Shown here piece by piece: positions 40,424 through 49,435 of a stretch of DNA of 64,000 nt. The notes under the pieces are model-generated. The model saw nothing but the letters and a program-made list of their open reading frames with translations. It was not told where the DNA came from and searched no databases. Position 1 is the first letter of the stretch. Each line of letters begins with the position of its first letter. The position numbers and the translations under genes were made by a program. Location of the stretch: positions 62,001 through 126,000 of the forward strand of contig JAJXYF010000026.1 of the NCBI GenBank assembly GCA_021780755.1, read 5' to 3'. The stretch is from Deltaproteobacteria bacterium. Lineage in GTDB: Bacteria > Desulfobacterota > Binatia > Binatales > Binataceae.

Positions 40424-40801
40424 CTACTCGCCCTTGTCTTTTTTGGCCGGAGGCTTGCCGTAAGTTGACAATCCCTTGATTTCACCACGCTCGATGCGCA
40501 CCCGAACGTTGGGCGCGATTTCGAGCGTTATGAGGTTGTCGCCCAGTTCGGCGACGCGCCCAATCAACCCGCCGTTGGTGACGACTTCGTCGTTTTTCTT
40601 GAGCCCCTTGACCACCTTCTGATGTTCGGACTGGCGCTGCGATTGCGGCCGGATAATGATGAAATAGAAAACCGCGACGACCATCACGAGCGGGATAATC
40701 GGATTACCCAGCATCTGGTCGATGAAACCCTGCGGGCCCGCGGCGGCAGGAGCGGCGTCGGCCCAGGCGATACCTTCAAACCACATCGATTTTGTTTCCA
40801 T
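40424..40801 (-). CDS. yajC: Preprotein translocase subunit YajC
   Basis: A small SecDF-associated inner-membrane protein, 125 residues. It has one transmembrane helix (about 34-50, IIPLVMVVAVFYFIIIRPQ) followed by the conserved RPQSQRQSEHQKVVKGLKKN and a cytoplasmic SH3-like part GLIGRVAELGDNLITLEI. The start at 40801 overlaps tgt by 26 bases; ATG 40786 is an alternative that overlaps by 11. It is 38 bases upstream of secD. Confidence 0.95.
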   Translation of the reverse strand: METKSMWFEGIAWADAAPAAAGPQGFIDQMLGNPIIPLVMVVAVFYFIIIRPQSQRQSEHQKVVKGLKKNDEVVTNGGLIGRVAELGDNLITLEIAPNVRVRIERGEIKGLSTYGKPPAKKDKGE

Positions 40802-41924
40802 TCACGGCGTTTTCGCCATCGTCGATCAAATTCGTAACGTAAGCGGCGAACGTCCGGTAAGTCCCGGATGCGATAGCAGCTTGGGCCTCACGCATCAAGC
40901 GAGCATAGAAAAAGAGATTGTGCTCGGTGAGCGCACGCGCCGCCAGTATTTCGCCCGACAAATGCAGGTGGCGCAAGTAGGCGCGCGAGAAGGTGGTGCA
41001 GCAGCGACAATCGCAGCGGGGATCAAGGGGGCGTTCGTCGCGGGCGTAGGTGGCGCGTTTGATGGCGAGGCGGCCCTCACTGGTGAAGGCGCCACCGTTG
41101 CGCGCGTTGCGGGTCGGCAGCACGCAGTCGAACATATCGTAGCCCATCGCTATGCATGCTAGCAGGTCCTGCGGAGTGCCAACGCCCATCAAATAATGCG
41201 GCCGGTCGCGTGGCAGCAGCGTCGCCGACACTGCCGCCATCTCGCGCATGATCGGCTTCGGCTCGCCGACCGAGAGGCCGCCGGTCGCGAAGCCGTCGAA
41301 CGGCAGCGCGGTGATTTGCGCTGCGCTCATGCGACGCAGGTCGGCATACACGCTGCCCTGCACGATGCCGAAGAGGGCTTGCGTCGTGCTGGTGCGCGCG
41401 CGGATGCAGCGTTCGGCCCAGCGCGCGGTCATCTCCAACGAAGTGAGGGCGCGTGCGTGGTCGGCGGGAAACGGCGTACATTCGTCGAGCGCCATCATGA
41501 TGTCGGTGCCGAGCGACTGCTGTAACTCGATCGCGTTTTCGGGCGTGAGGACGATCGGTGCGCCGTCGAGATGCGATCGAAAACGGATGCCGCCTTCGTC
41601 GATCGAGTTGATCTTCGCGAGACTCATCGCCTGAAAGCCGCCGGAGTCGGTGAGGATCGCGCCGCGAAAGCCCATGAAGCGCGCGATCCCGCCCATCTGA
41701 TGGACCAGGTCGGGCCCAGGGCGCACCGCGAGATGGTAGGCGTTGGCGAGCACCAGCCGGTAGCCCATACCCCACAATTCATCGGGTGCCATCGCCTTGA
41801 CGACAGCCCGCGTGCCCACCGGCATGAAGCATGGCGTCGCGATCTCGCCGTGCGGCGTGAGCAGACGGCCCATCCGGGCGTCGCCGTCGCGCGCGCGAAT
41901 CTCGAAGCTGATGGGCGCTTCCAT
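40776..41924 (-). CDS. tgt: tRNA-guanine transglycosylase
   Basis: Exchanges guanine-34 of GUN-anticodon tRNAs for preQ1. The 382-residue protein has TDSGGFQAMSL with the general-base Asp, GGLSVGEPKPIM, the nucleophile Asp in GYDMFDCVLPTRNARNG, and the zinc site CDCRCCTTFSRAYLRHLH. The start ATG at 41924 overlaps the queA stop in TAATG. The open frame upstream lies inside queA and is discarded. Confidence 0.97.
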   Translation of the reverse strand: MEAPISFEIRARDGDARMGRLLTPHGEIATPCFMPVGTRAVVKAMAPDELWGMGYRLVLANAYHLAVRPGPDLVHQMGGIARFMGFRGAILTDSGGFQAMSLAKINSIDEGGIRFRSHLDGAPIVLTPENAIELQQSLGTDIMMALDECTPFPADHARALTSLEMTARWAERCIRARTSTTQALFGIVQGSVYADLRRMSAAQITALPFDGFATGGLSVGEPKPIMREMAAVSATLLPRDRPHYLMGVGTPQDLLACIAMGYDMFDCVLPTRNARNGGAFTSEGRLAIKRATYARDERPLDPRCDCRCCTTFSRAYLRHLHLSGEILAARALTEHNLFFYARLMREAQAAIASGTYRTFAAYVTNLIDDGENAVNGNKIDVV

Positions 41925-42943
41925 TAGATAATCAGCATAGCGTCGCCGTAGCTCAGAAAACGATAGCGATGGCGGATCGCGTCGCGGTAGGCGGCGAGGA
42001 TATGGTCGCGGCCTCCGAAGGCCATCGCGAGCGCGAGCACGGTGGTGCGCGGCATATGGAAGTTGGTCACCATCGCATCGACCAGCTTGAAGCGAAAGCC
42101 CGGAAAGATGAAGAGGCCGGTGAAGCTCTCGGGGTCGTGCGTGATCGCGTAGGATTCGAGCGCCCGCGTGCTGCTGGTGCCCACCGCGATGACGCGGCCG
42201 CCGATGCGCCGGGTGAATTCGATTGCCGCGAGCGTCGCCGGCGGAATCGTGTACCACTCGGCCTCCATCGAATGGCCCTCGACCTCGGGCGAGCGGACGG
42301 GCGTGAAGGTGCCGGGGCCGATGTGCAGCGTAAGGCGTGCGTTGCGGATGCCGGCGGCGTCGAGTTGCGCCAGCAAGTCGTCGGTGAAATGGAGCCCGGC
42401 GGTCGGCGCGGCGACGGCGCCGAGCTTTTCGGCATAAACGGTCTGGTACTCGGTCAAATCCTCGGGCGTGGGCGGACGGCGAATATAATGCGGCAGCGCG
42501 GGCGCGCCGGCCGCCGCGAGTATCGTCTCGATCGGCGTGCCGTCGTCGCTCGCGACCAGCGGACGGCCGGGCCGGCTATGTCCCACCACGCGCAACGCGC
42601 GACCGCCTTCGAGCAGCAGGCGCAGGCCCTCGCGCAACGGCCGATGAGTCCGCGCGAGCGCAATCCAGGCGCCGGCGGGTTCGTCGGCGGGCCGCACCAT
42701 CAATAGCTCCACGGCGCCACCGGACTCCTTGCGCGTTTTGAGGCGCGCCGGGAAAACGCGAGTGTCGTTGAGCACCAGCAGGTCGCCGTCGCGCAAATGA
42801 CGCGCGAGCTTGTAGAACCGTGAATGGTTGATCTCGCCGCTGCGCCGATCGAGCACGAGCATGCGCGCGTCGGCGCGATCGGCGATTGGCGCCTGGGCGA
42901 TCAACTCCTCGGGGAGGTCGTAGTCCAAATCATTGAGGCGCAT
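41924..42943 (-). CDS. queA: S-adenosylmethionine:tRNA ribosyltransferase-isomerase
   Basis: Makes epoxyqueuosine from preQ1-tRNA and the ribosyl part of SAM. The 339 residues start MRLNDLDYDLPEELIAQAP and include DLLVLNDTRVFPARL, AAPTAGLHFTDDLL and TLHIGPGTFTPVR. The stop overlaps the tgt start, so the pair is translationally coupled. It is the first gene of the queA-tgt-yajC-secD operon; the promoter must lie in the 150-base gap after hicA. Confidence 0.97.
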   Translation of the reverse strand: MRLNDLDYDLPEELIAQAPIADRADARMLVLDRRSGEINHSRFYKLARHLRDGDLLVLNDTRVFPARLKTRKESGGAVELLMVRPADEPAGAWIALARTHRPLREGLRLLLEGGRALRVVGHSRPGRPLVASDDGTPIETILAAAGAPALPHYIRRPPTPEDLTEYQTVYAEKLGAVAAPTAGLHFTDDLLAQLDAAGIRNARLTLHIGPGTFTPVRSPEVEGHSMEAEWYTIPPATLAAIEFTRRIGGRVIAVGTSSTRALESYAITHDPESFTGLFIFPGFRFKLVDAMVTNFHMPRTTVLALAMAFGGRDHILAAYRDAIRHRYRFLSYGDAMLII

Positions 42944-43099
42944 CGTCGGGGGCGTGTCTTCGGGCTTTCGATAACCGTCGCAGAAGATTTATCGGCGGCG
43001 GAGAAAATCACCGTCGCAACCGCGTTAACGTATCATCGCGAGGCCGTCGGACATAAGTGGGGTGCACGATTCATCGGCTCGTACCGCCCCCGGGGCAAG

Positions 43100-43324
43100 T
43101 CAAATCAGCTTGATGAACTCGTCGGTCGAGAGACCCGCTTGTTCGAGAATGCTTTTCAGCGTGGCACGTTTGAGGTCTCGGCGGTGGAACGGGACGGTAA
43201 CGATGCGGGCGCGGTCTGGATGACGAAAAAATCGATGCGAGCCGGTGCTGTGATCCAGATAAAAGCCCACCCGGTTCAGCACCCGAATCACATCGGTGGG
43301 CGTGCACACGGGCAAGCGTGGCAT
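43100..43324 (-). CDS. hicA: HicA-type mRNA interferase toxin
   Basis: A 74-residue toxin of the double-stranded RNA-binding fold. The catalytic His is in STGSHRFFRHP and the beta hairpin continues IVTVPFHRRDLKRATLKSIL, close to the HicA consensus GSHxxxxxxG...VPxHxxxxxxxGTLxxIL. It follows hicB by 6 bases on the same strand. The pair acts by cutting mRNA when the antitoxin is lost (family knowledge). Confidence 0.9.
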   Translation of the reverse strand: MPRLPVCTPTDVIRVLNRVGFYLDHSTGSHRFFRHPDRARIVTVPFHRRDLKRATLKSILEQAGLSTDEFIKLI

Positions 43325-43330
43325 GCTGGC

Positions 43331-43561
43331 TTATAGATTCACCGCAACGCGCTCGATGCTCGCCGGACTCGGCTCAGCGGGAATCTCTTCGCCGTGCTTC
43401 ACGAGGCTCTCGAGGTAGCCACGGATGGCGTCTTTCACCATCGCGCGCGCTTCTTCGATCGTGTCGCCCTCAGTTACGAGCCCCGGCAGTGCCGGCACCG
43501 TCACGGTGAATCCCCCTTCCGGGGCGGGCTCGAATACAGCGGTGTATTGATATTGCGGCAC
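43331..43561 (-). CDS. hicB: HicB-type antitoxin
   Basis: A 76-residue partial-RNase-H-fold antitoxin: YTAVFEPAPEGGFTVTVPAL, PGLVTEGDTIEEARAMVKDA and IRGYLESLVKHGEEIP. No DNA-binding tail is visible after that, so autoregulation would need another factor or a shorter contact. The antitoxin gene comes first, with hicA 6 bases downstream. A dispersed repeat copy lies just upstream. Confidence 0.9.
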   Translation of the reverse strand: MPQYQYTAVFEPAPEGGFTVTVPALPGLVTEGDTIEEARAMVKDAIRGYLESLVKHGEEIPAEPSPASIERVAVNL

Positions 43562-43657
43562 GTGTTCGCCTCCTTCTTTATCGCAGAGACCCAGTCTCTC
43601 GATTGTAGGGCACTGGCGCTGAACGTCAAAGTCTGGCTATCCAACCAAATGAGAAGT

Positions 43658-43707
43658 CTGAAACCTCGGTGAGGTTTCAGTAATTATAAGTTTTGCGTTC
43701 CTCGACA
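43658..43707 (-). repeat. Dispersed intergenic repeat, copy D (best hairpin)
   Basis: Minus strand core GTCGAGGAACGCAAAACTTA then TAATTA and a perfect 10-bp hairpin CTGAAACCTC / GAGGTTTCAG (43658-43680, 3-base loop), then ACTTCTCATTT. The full order core, hairpin and trailer equals copy A. It is placed upstream of hicBA and past the patatin stop. Confidence 0.85.
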
Positions 43708-43745
43708 AATGACTTAAGCGCGACGGGACACGATACCGGGGCTGG

Positions 43746-45575
43746 TTACAAGTCCGAGGGGCGTTTGTGCATCGGCTTGGGCAGGGCGTTAATGTCGGGC
43801 ACTTCGCCATCGACGAACACGACGTGCGGATCTTCGGGTTCGATGTCCTCGAACAGCCGATTGATCAACTCGCGCCGGGTCTGCAGGTACATCAGGTCGA
43901 ACGCGTCGCGGGCAGCGCGCTTGTTCCAGAAATCGAAGGTGCCGAGTTCGAGCTTGCCGGACGGACACACCGTGAAGACGTAGAGCAGCTTGTATTCGTT
44001 GTTGAACTCCGCGATCTCTTCGCGCACACCGCCGAGCGCCTCAGCCGCGACGCCTTCGGGCACCACCGCGCTGGCCATCGTATTGATGCCGAATTCAAGC
44101 CGTTCGATGCGCTGGGCGAAGCGGTTGATGATATCGGCACTCTTGAGCGCATGAGCTTCGAGCACGCCCTGGCGGATATCTGAGACACGCAGCACGCGCT
44201 TGAGCAGGGTCGGACCTTCGACGTCGCGATCCTGGAAGTTCGCGTTGAGCGGCAGCACGAACAGCAGGTCGCAGTCCTCGATCGGCGCGCCAAAGCGAAA
44301 CGGGATGTTTTCGATCACGCCGCCGTCCTCGAAAACCCCTTCGCCGATTTTGGAATAGGGAAACAGCGGCGGCAGATTCATCGAGGCGAAGACCGCGTCG
44401 GCGGTGCGTGTCAGCGCGTCGTCGCCCTCCTCAATCAGGTCGAAGAAGCGATAGTCATCGTCCTTGTCCTTGCCCAATTTGTCGAGGCGATCGCCGATGC
44501 CCGGCCAGTTGGTCGCGTACTTCAGGACGGCCTCACCGACGTCTGTACGGGTGAAATAGAAATGCGTGGGAGGGGCGTCGCCGAAGGCGTCACCGAGCTT
44601 GCCGCGGAAGAGTTGCTGGAAACTGTCGCGCCAGGGCGTCGAACGCAGCAGCGAACCGCTCCAGAAGGGGACATAGAACCAGGGAAATTCGACGAGACTG
44701 CGGTAGTTGAGGTTCTTCCACCAATTTTCGAGGCTGGGCTTCCTGGCGTCCCTGGATTCGATCATGTCGCCGAGCCAGAACATCGCGTTCCAGGCGCCGA
44801 TCGAGGTGCCAGCGATCATTTTGACTTTGTGGAGTGCGTTGTAATCGCGCAGGAACTCGTGAATCGCCTTGAGAGCGCCGGCCTGGTAGGCACCCTTCGC
44901 ACCACCGCCGGCCAGGATAATCCCGATGCGCTCGACGTGTCCTTGCATGAATTGGACATACTCGCGACGGCGTTGGCGCCCGTCGCCCCGCTTTCGCGCG
45001 GGCGCGATTTCGTTGGGGTCGTCCTTGGGGGACAGCTCCTCGTCGGCTGATTCCTCCTCGCCTCGCTCCGAGTAGAAGCGCGCCGGATATTTGACGACTG
45101 TCTCCAGGCCGCGAGTCAGGCGGCGCATCGAGTTATGAATCCAGAATCCGCCATTGAGGGCGATCAACGCTTTCAACAATTTTCCGGCGACCCATAGGCA
45201 TCCATACCAGAATTCGGTGACAGAGCTGGCGCCGAAGGTGGCCACAATAGTGCCGCCGCACCATGCCAGCAGGCGCATCGGAGCATGTGCGCGCAAGGTG
45301 GGCGGGAGCGCGTCGTAAGAAGTTTCGACAAGCGAGCAGGTCTTGCCGAAGAGGGTCGCGATGCCGTGACAGGCGTCGGAGACGAATTGCGAGAAAGAGT
45401 TGAGAAAACCCTTGATATGGGTAACGGCGAGCAGCGGAACGCCACTCTTAACGGCGCTGAGACGATCCCAATCGACATAGTAGATGAGACAATCCTCAAT
45501 CCACCACGCGATCGCGAAAAGCATCGCCACGTGAAAGAGAATGCCCCAAGGCAGCCATGACCTGAGCCTCGCCAT
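43746..45575 (-). CDS. Membrane-anchored patatin-like phospholipase
   Basis: A 609-residue protein. Hydrophobic segments (about 8-34 and 100-145) come first, then a charged linker (170-205), then a patatin domain. Oxyanion loop LAGGGAKGAYQAG is at 221-233, nucleophile Ser258 in AGTSIG and catalytic Asp417 in FEDGGVIENIP, a Ser-Asp dyad. It is longer than simple patatins because of the membrane part and a 190-residue C-terminus. ATG 45575 has a GAGGGGGG ribosome site. It is likely a lipid acyl hydrolase at the inner membrane. A 16-base palindrome lies 83 bases upstream. Confidence 0.88.
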   Translation of the reverse strand: MARLRSWLPWGILFHVAMLFAIAWWIEDCLIYYVDWDRLSAVKSGVPLLAVTHIKGFLNSFSQFVSDACHGIATLFGKTCSLVETSYDALPPTLRAHAPMRLLAWCGGTIVATFGASSVTEFWYGCLWVAGKLLKALIALNGGFWIHNSMRRLTRGLETVVKYPARFYSERGEEESADEELSPKDDPNEIAPARKRGDGRQRRREYVQFMQGHVERIGIILAGGGAKGAYQAGALKAIHEFLRDYNALHKVKMIAGTSIGAWNAMFWLGDMIESRDARKPSLENWWKNLNYRSLVEFPWFYVPFWSGSLLRSTPWRDSFQQLFRGKLGDAFGDAPPTHFYFTRTDVGEAVLKYATNWPGIGDRLDKLGKDKDDDYRFFDLIEEGDDALTRTADAVFASMNLPPLFPYSKIGEGVFEDGGVIENIPFRFGAPIEDCDLLFVLPLNANFQDRDVEGPTLLKRVLRVSDIRQGVLEAHALKSADIINRFAQRIERLEFGINTMASAVVPEGVAAEALGGVREEIAEFNNEYKLLYVFTVCPSGKLELGTFDFWNKRAARDAFDLMYLQTRRELINRLFEDIEPEDPHVVFVDGEVPDINALPKPMHKRPSDL

Positions 45576-45657
45576 TACGGGACCCCCCTCGCCAACCTGC
45601 ACCCCCATCGGTAACCGAGGCGCCAGCACAAGAAATTACGCCTAATGTAATGCTTGA

Positions 45658-45673
45658 GCTAGACCGGTCTAGC
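45658..45673. promoter_or_regulatory. Perfect 16-base palindrome, TetR-type operator candidate
   Basis: GCTAGACCGGTCTAGC reads the same on both strands. It sits between the quinone oxidoreductase stop and the patatin start, 83 bases before the latter. TAGAC/GTCTA half-sites resemble those used by NemR-like TetR repressors, but the spacing is tighter than the E. coli NemR box. No repressor gene is adjacent. Confidence 0.6.
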
Positions 45674-45713
45674 GCTTACTGGCGAAGAGCGGCTGGCGGC
45701 AATTTTCACACCC

Positions 45714-46694
45714 TCAGGCTACTTGGAGCACTATTTTGCCGAAATGCTCGCTTGCCTGCATCATCCGATGGCCAACGGCGGCCTCGGTGAGCGGAATCGT
45801 CTTATAGATAGGCGGGCGGAGCTGGCCTGCTTCGAGCGCGTCGCCGAAGCGGTCGAGAAAGGCGCTAACGATCTCGGCCTTTTCGGCCGCCGGACGGGTG
45901 CGCAGGGTCGAGCCGAGAATTCGCAGATGGCGGCGCAAGACGGTCGCGAGGTCGAGTTCGGCCTTGGCTCCCCTCATCAGGCCGATCAGAACCAGACGGC
46001 CGCCATTGGCGAGCGCTTCGAGGTTCTGCGCGAGGTAGGCACCGCCGATGCTATCGAGGATGATGTCGGCGCCGCGGTCGTTGGTGGCGGCGCGGACTTT
46101 GGGCGCGAAAGGTCCGGAGTTGTAGTTAATCGCGACGTCGGCGCCGAAGCGCAGGCATTGCTCGCACTTGGCGTCGGAGCCAGCGGTGACGATCGAGCGC
46201 ACGTCGGCGAGCCCGAGCAGTTGAATCGACGCAGTGCCGACGCCACTGCCGCCGCCATGAATCAGGACGGTATCGCCGGCTTTCACCCCGGCCAGCATGA
46301 ACAGATTGAGGAAGGCGGTCAGGAAGACTTCGGGCAGCGCGGCGGCCTCCGCATCGCTGAGCGCGGCCGGCACATGCATGGCAGAGCCGTGATCGACGGC
46401 GACGCGCTCGGCATAGCCGCCACCGGGTAGCAAGGCCATCACGCGGTCGCCGACGCGCCATCCGCTTACGGCGCTACCGACGGCGGCGACCTCACCGGCG
46501 CATTCGAGGCCGAGGATCGGCGACGCGCCGGGCGGCGGCGGATAGAATCCCTGACGCTGCATGAGGTCGGCGCGATTGAGCGCCGCATATTTCACTTTGA
46601 TCAGAAGATCCGCGGGATCGGGTACGGGGTCGGGTGCGTCGCCGAGCTTGAGGACGGATTCGTCGCCGGGTTTTTCGATCAGGATCGCTTTCAT
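45714..46694 (-). CDS. NAD(P)H quinone oxidoreductase / zinc-less medium-chain dehydrogenase (PIG3-like)
   Basis: A 326-residue medium-chain reductase of the quinone oxidoreductase/TP53I3 type: NRADLMQRQGFYPPPPGAS, LECAGEVAAVG, and the NADPH loop HGGGSGVGTASIQL. It lacks the zinc-ligand cysteines of alcohol dehydrogenases. It probably reduces quinones or enones. The gene is monocistronic by position: a terminator for the next gene lies upstream and the palindrome/patatin gene lies downstream. Confidence 0.92.
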   Translation of the reverse strand: MKAILIEKPGDESVLKLGDAPDPVPDPADLLIKVKYAALNRADLMQRQGFYPPPPGASPILGLECAGEVAAVGSAVSGWRVGDRVMALLPGGGYAERVAVDHGSAMHVPAALSDAEAAALPEVFLTAFLNLFMLAGVKAGDTVLIHGGGSGVGTASIQLLGLADVRSIVTAGSDAKCEQCLRFGADVAINYNSGPFAPKVRAATNDRGADIILDSIGGAYLAQNLEALANGGRLVLIGLMRGAKAELDLATVLRRHLRILGSTLRTRPAAEKAEIVSAFLDRFGDALEAGQLRPPIYKTIPLTEAAVGHRMMQASEHFGKIVLQVA

Positions 46695-46756
46695 GTTTAT
46701 TCGCCTCGCGGATAACCCATCACCCTAACCAACGGCGGGCGAAAGAGTAAATGCCC

Positions 46757-46790
46757 AAAAAAAACGAGGGCCCGGATGAACGGGCCCTCG
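46757..46790 (-). terminator. Rho-independent terminator after the alcohol dehydrogenase
   Basis: CGAGGGCCCG (46765-46774) pairs perfectly with CGGGCCCTCG (46781-46790), loop of 6. On the minus strand it is followed by eight T (46764-46757). It begins 31 bases past the alcohol dehydrogenase stop. Confidence 0.95.
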
Positions 46791-46820
46791 GCGACAGACG
46801 CGGCAGAGATGTCCGGGAGC

Positions 46821-47879
46821 TTATGCGGTGTACTTGTTGATGATCGAGCAGCCGATGTTCTGGAAGGTGGTCATCTGTTCCAGCACCGCGGAGGCGCCGC
46901 CGAGGCTGATGGTCTCGGTGATCATCGACTTCGGATTGAGCTTCTTGGAGTTGACCATCTGCAACATCGAGGGATAACGATTCGCCGGCATGCCGAGCGA
47001 CGCGATCAGCGACAACTCCATCGTGACCATGCGATCGATCGGCAGCGCGACCTCGCCCTTTTCGGCGGCGGTGGTCAGACCGATTTGCAGCGACCGGCCC
47101 TGTTTGCGCAGCGAGAGAATCGAATTCTGGCAGGTGGCCTTCACCCCAAGCGCATCAACGCCGACATGTGCGCCGCCCTTGGTGATGTCCATGATCGCCA
47201 TCACGGCGTCGGTCTTCTTGCCGTTGACGACGTGCGCCGCGCCGATCTTCTTGGCGAGTTCGAGCTTGGCATCGTCGAGATCGACCGCGATCACGTTGGC
47301 GCCGATCGCGGCGGCGATGTGAATCGCCGACAGGCCGATACCGCCGCAGCCATGGACGGCCACCCATTCGCCGGGCCGCACCTGCGCCCGGTCAACCACG
47401 CCGTGATAGGAGGTCATGAAGCGGCAGCCCATCGAGGCGCCCTCTTCAAAGCCGACATCGTCGGGCATCGGCACGAGATTGGCGTCGGCGTTCGGGACGC
47501 CAACGTAATGCCCATAGCCGCCCCAGTAGGAGAAGCCGGGCAGCATCGGATTCGAGCAGACATGCGACTGGCCGCTGCGGCAGAATTCGCAGACACCATC
47601 GCCCTGGCTGAAGGGCACCAGCACGCGGTCGCCCTTTTTGAAGTTGCGCGATTCCTTGCCGACTTCCTCGACCACGCCGCAGAACTCATGGCCCATGACG
47701 AGCGGCATCGGCGGCACCAATCCGATCCATGACCAATCGCCCGACCACGCGTGCCAGTCAGAACGGCAGACGCCCTCGGCCTCGGCGCGGATGATTACGC
47801 CGTTGGCGGGACAGGTCGGATCGGCGACATCCTTGACAACCAGCGGCTTGCGTACCGCTTCCATTACAGCAGCTTTCAT
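46821..47879 (-). CDS. Zinc-dependent alcohol dehydrogenase
   Basis: A 352-residue medium-chain dehydrogenase. The catalytic zinc site is Cys38 (EGVCRSDWHAW), His64-Glu65 (MGHEFCG) and a later Cys (SMGCRFMTSYHG). A structural-zinc loop CEFCRSGQSHVC has three rather than four cysteines. The NAD loop is VHGCGGIGLSAIHIA, with Asp after beta2 (VDLDD) favouring NAD. It is close to the group that handles short-chain or secondary alcohols and NDMA-type substrates. It stands alone, ended by a strong terminator. Confidence 0.93.
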   Translation of the reverse strand: MKAAVMEAVRKPLVVKDVADPTCPANGVIIRAEAEGVCRSDWHAWSGDWSWIGLVPPMPLVMGHEFCGVVEEVGKESRNFKKGDRVLVPFSQGDGVCEFCRSGQSHVCSNPMLPGFSYWGGYGHYVGVPNADANLVPMPDDVGFEEGASMGCRFMTSYHGVVDRAQVRPGEWVAVHGCGGIGLSAIHIAAAIGANVIAVDLDDAKLELAKKIGAAHVVNGKKTDAVMAIMDITKGGAHVGVDALGVKATCQNSILSLRKQGRSLQIGLTTAAEKGEVALPIDRMVTMELSLIASLGMPANRYPSMLQMVNSKKLNPKSMITETISLGGASAVLEQMTTFQNIGCSIINKYTA

Positions 47880-48091
47880 TGGTCACTCTCCTCGGATCAT
47901 TTGTCCGCGTGCGAATAATTTCGGTGTCCGCCGGCCCGTGAAGGCCCCCCAAACGGAACCGATTCGAACTTTCATATAGCGCCTTGCCGAGGCATTCGGC
48001 AACGGCTCTCGCGTCAACGGCGCAATTTTTGGGGCAAAAGTCGCCAAAAAAGTCGCGAGCGACGGCGGTTCGCCAGCGCAGGTCCCGCGGT

Positions 48092-49435
48092 TCAGGCCCG
48101 CGGGCGGAAATGGCCGCCGCGCGGCTTGCGCGGGCGCGGCACCGCGCCGGTGGTCAGACGCATGGAGGCCGGCATCGCCGGCACCGGGACGGATGCCAAC
48201 GAAGGGTGCGCTGGGAGAGCTTCGCCGGCGGCCGGCTGATCCGACCGCGCCAGATTTTTCCCGCTCGCGCGGATCGCCCGCGAATTCCATTCGGTGCGTG
48301 AATGCCAGATGGTAGTGAGACTGCCGCGATCCAATTGGCTGATAACCTCGGCGCGACCGACGATAACGGCGTCGGGAGAACCGATTGCGCAGCGACGCGA
48401 GCCGGCTTTGGGCGGGACGATCGCGACGCGCGTGAGGAAATTGACCAACTCGAGCACGTTGCCGGGAAAGGCATAGACCGAGAGCGCGCGCAAAGCGGCC
48501 GGGTTCAGCGTGAGCGACGGGTCGAGGGTGCGCAGGTAATGGCGCACCAGGAGCGGCAGGTCGCGGCGACGCCTGCGCAGCGGCGCTATCGTGAGGGTCG
48601 CGTCGAAGAGGTCGTGGAGTTCAGGGAGCATCTCGGCGCCCGCGCGCATCGCGGCCAGCGGCCGGGTCGAGGCGGCGAGGATGCGCACGTTGGCGAGCGC
48701 TGGGCGGCGTTCGCGAGCGTCGATGGCGAACGAACGCAATAATGCGAGCAGCTTGCGTTGCGCAGCGGGCGTCAACTCGCCGATCCGATTGAAAAAAACC
48801 GCACCGCCGCCGTCGCCGTCGCGCGCTGGATACGGACTGGCGGCCTGCGCCAGCAGTGGCGCGATCTCGGCGTCAACCGCATCCGCCGTGAGACCCGCGC
48901 ATTCCGCGTGGATGAGTCCCGGCAGATCAGCAAGCGAAAAGGTTCCCGGCAAATCGATATCAGCCGCGGTAATTCCGACTGCCATGCGGCTCGCCGCATA
49001 AATCAACTTGGTCAACGACTCCTTGCCCACACCGATTTCGCCTTCGACCAGGATACATGCCGGGCCGCGCGCGACGGCGATCGCGGCACGAATCACGTCG
49101 AAGAGCCTCGCGTCGGCGGTGATGAACGGAGCGGCGAGACCCAGCACTCGCGAGAGTATGAAGCACACCGCGGCGATTGCGCTGTCGGTGACGAGGTCGG
49201 CAGCCTCCTGCAGGTCGGGCGAGACGGTAGCGGACGCAATCGTAATTGTTGCGGGTGCGAGCGGCGTCGCGGGAATCCCCACGCCCTGGCGACTTCCGCC
49301 AAACCGCACGCGCAACGCGGCGGACGGTGCGTTCGCATCGGCACGGATGACCGGTGCGAGCCCGACCAGCGGCAGCAGCCGGAGCACCTCGGCAGGCGCG
49401 TCGTTGCTCAACTCAACTCGTGCAAGCGGCTCCAA
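48092..49435 (-). CDS. Degenerate sigma-54-activator-like AAA+ protein
   Basis: A 447-residue protein whose residues 105-345 follow the central domain of sigma-54 enhancer-binding proteins. Walker A is intact (GEIGVGKES, 132-140). The GAFTGA loop is replaced by AGLTAD (180-185). Walker B, normally FLDEIGEL, reads FFNRIGEL, so both acidic residues are lost (Asn216, Arg217). The sensor II Arg of GNVREL is Leu328. There is no C-terminal Fis-type helix-turn-helix; instead a basic, Pro-rich tail ends the protein. It probably cannot hydrolyse ATP or activate sigma-54. The start is TTG 49435, with GAGG upstream (uncertain). Confidence 0.75.
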   Translation of the reverse strand: MEPLARVELSNDAPAEVLRLLPLVGLAPVIRADANAPSAALRVRFGGSRQGVGIPATPLAPATITIASATVSPDLQEAADLVTDSAIAAVCFILSRVLGLAAPFITADARLFDVIRAAIAVARGPACILVEGEIGVGKESLTKLIYAASRMAVGITAADIDLPGTFSLADLPGLIHAECAGLTADAVDAEIAPLLAQAASPYPARDGDGGGAVFFNRIGELTPAAQRKLLALLRSFAIDARERRPALANVRILAASTRPLAAMRAGAEMLPELHDLFDATLTIAPLRRRRRDLPLLVRHYLRTLDPSLTLNPAALRALSVYAFPGNVLELVNFLTRVAIVPPKAGSRRCAIGSPDAVIVGRAEVISQLDRGSLTTIWHSRTEWNSRAIRASGKNLARSDQPAAGEALPAHPSLASVPVPAMPASMRLTTGAVPRPRKPRGGHFRPRA

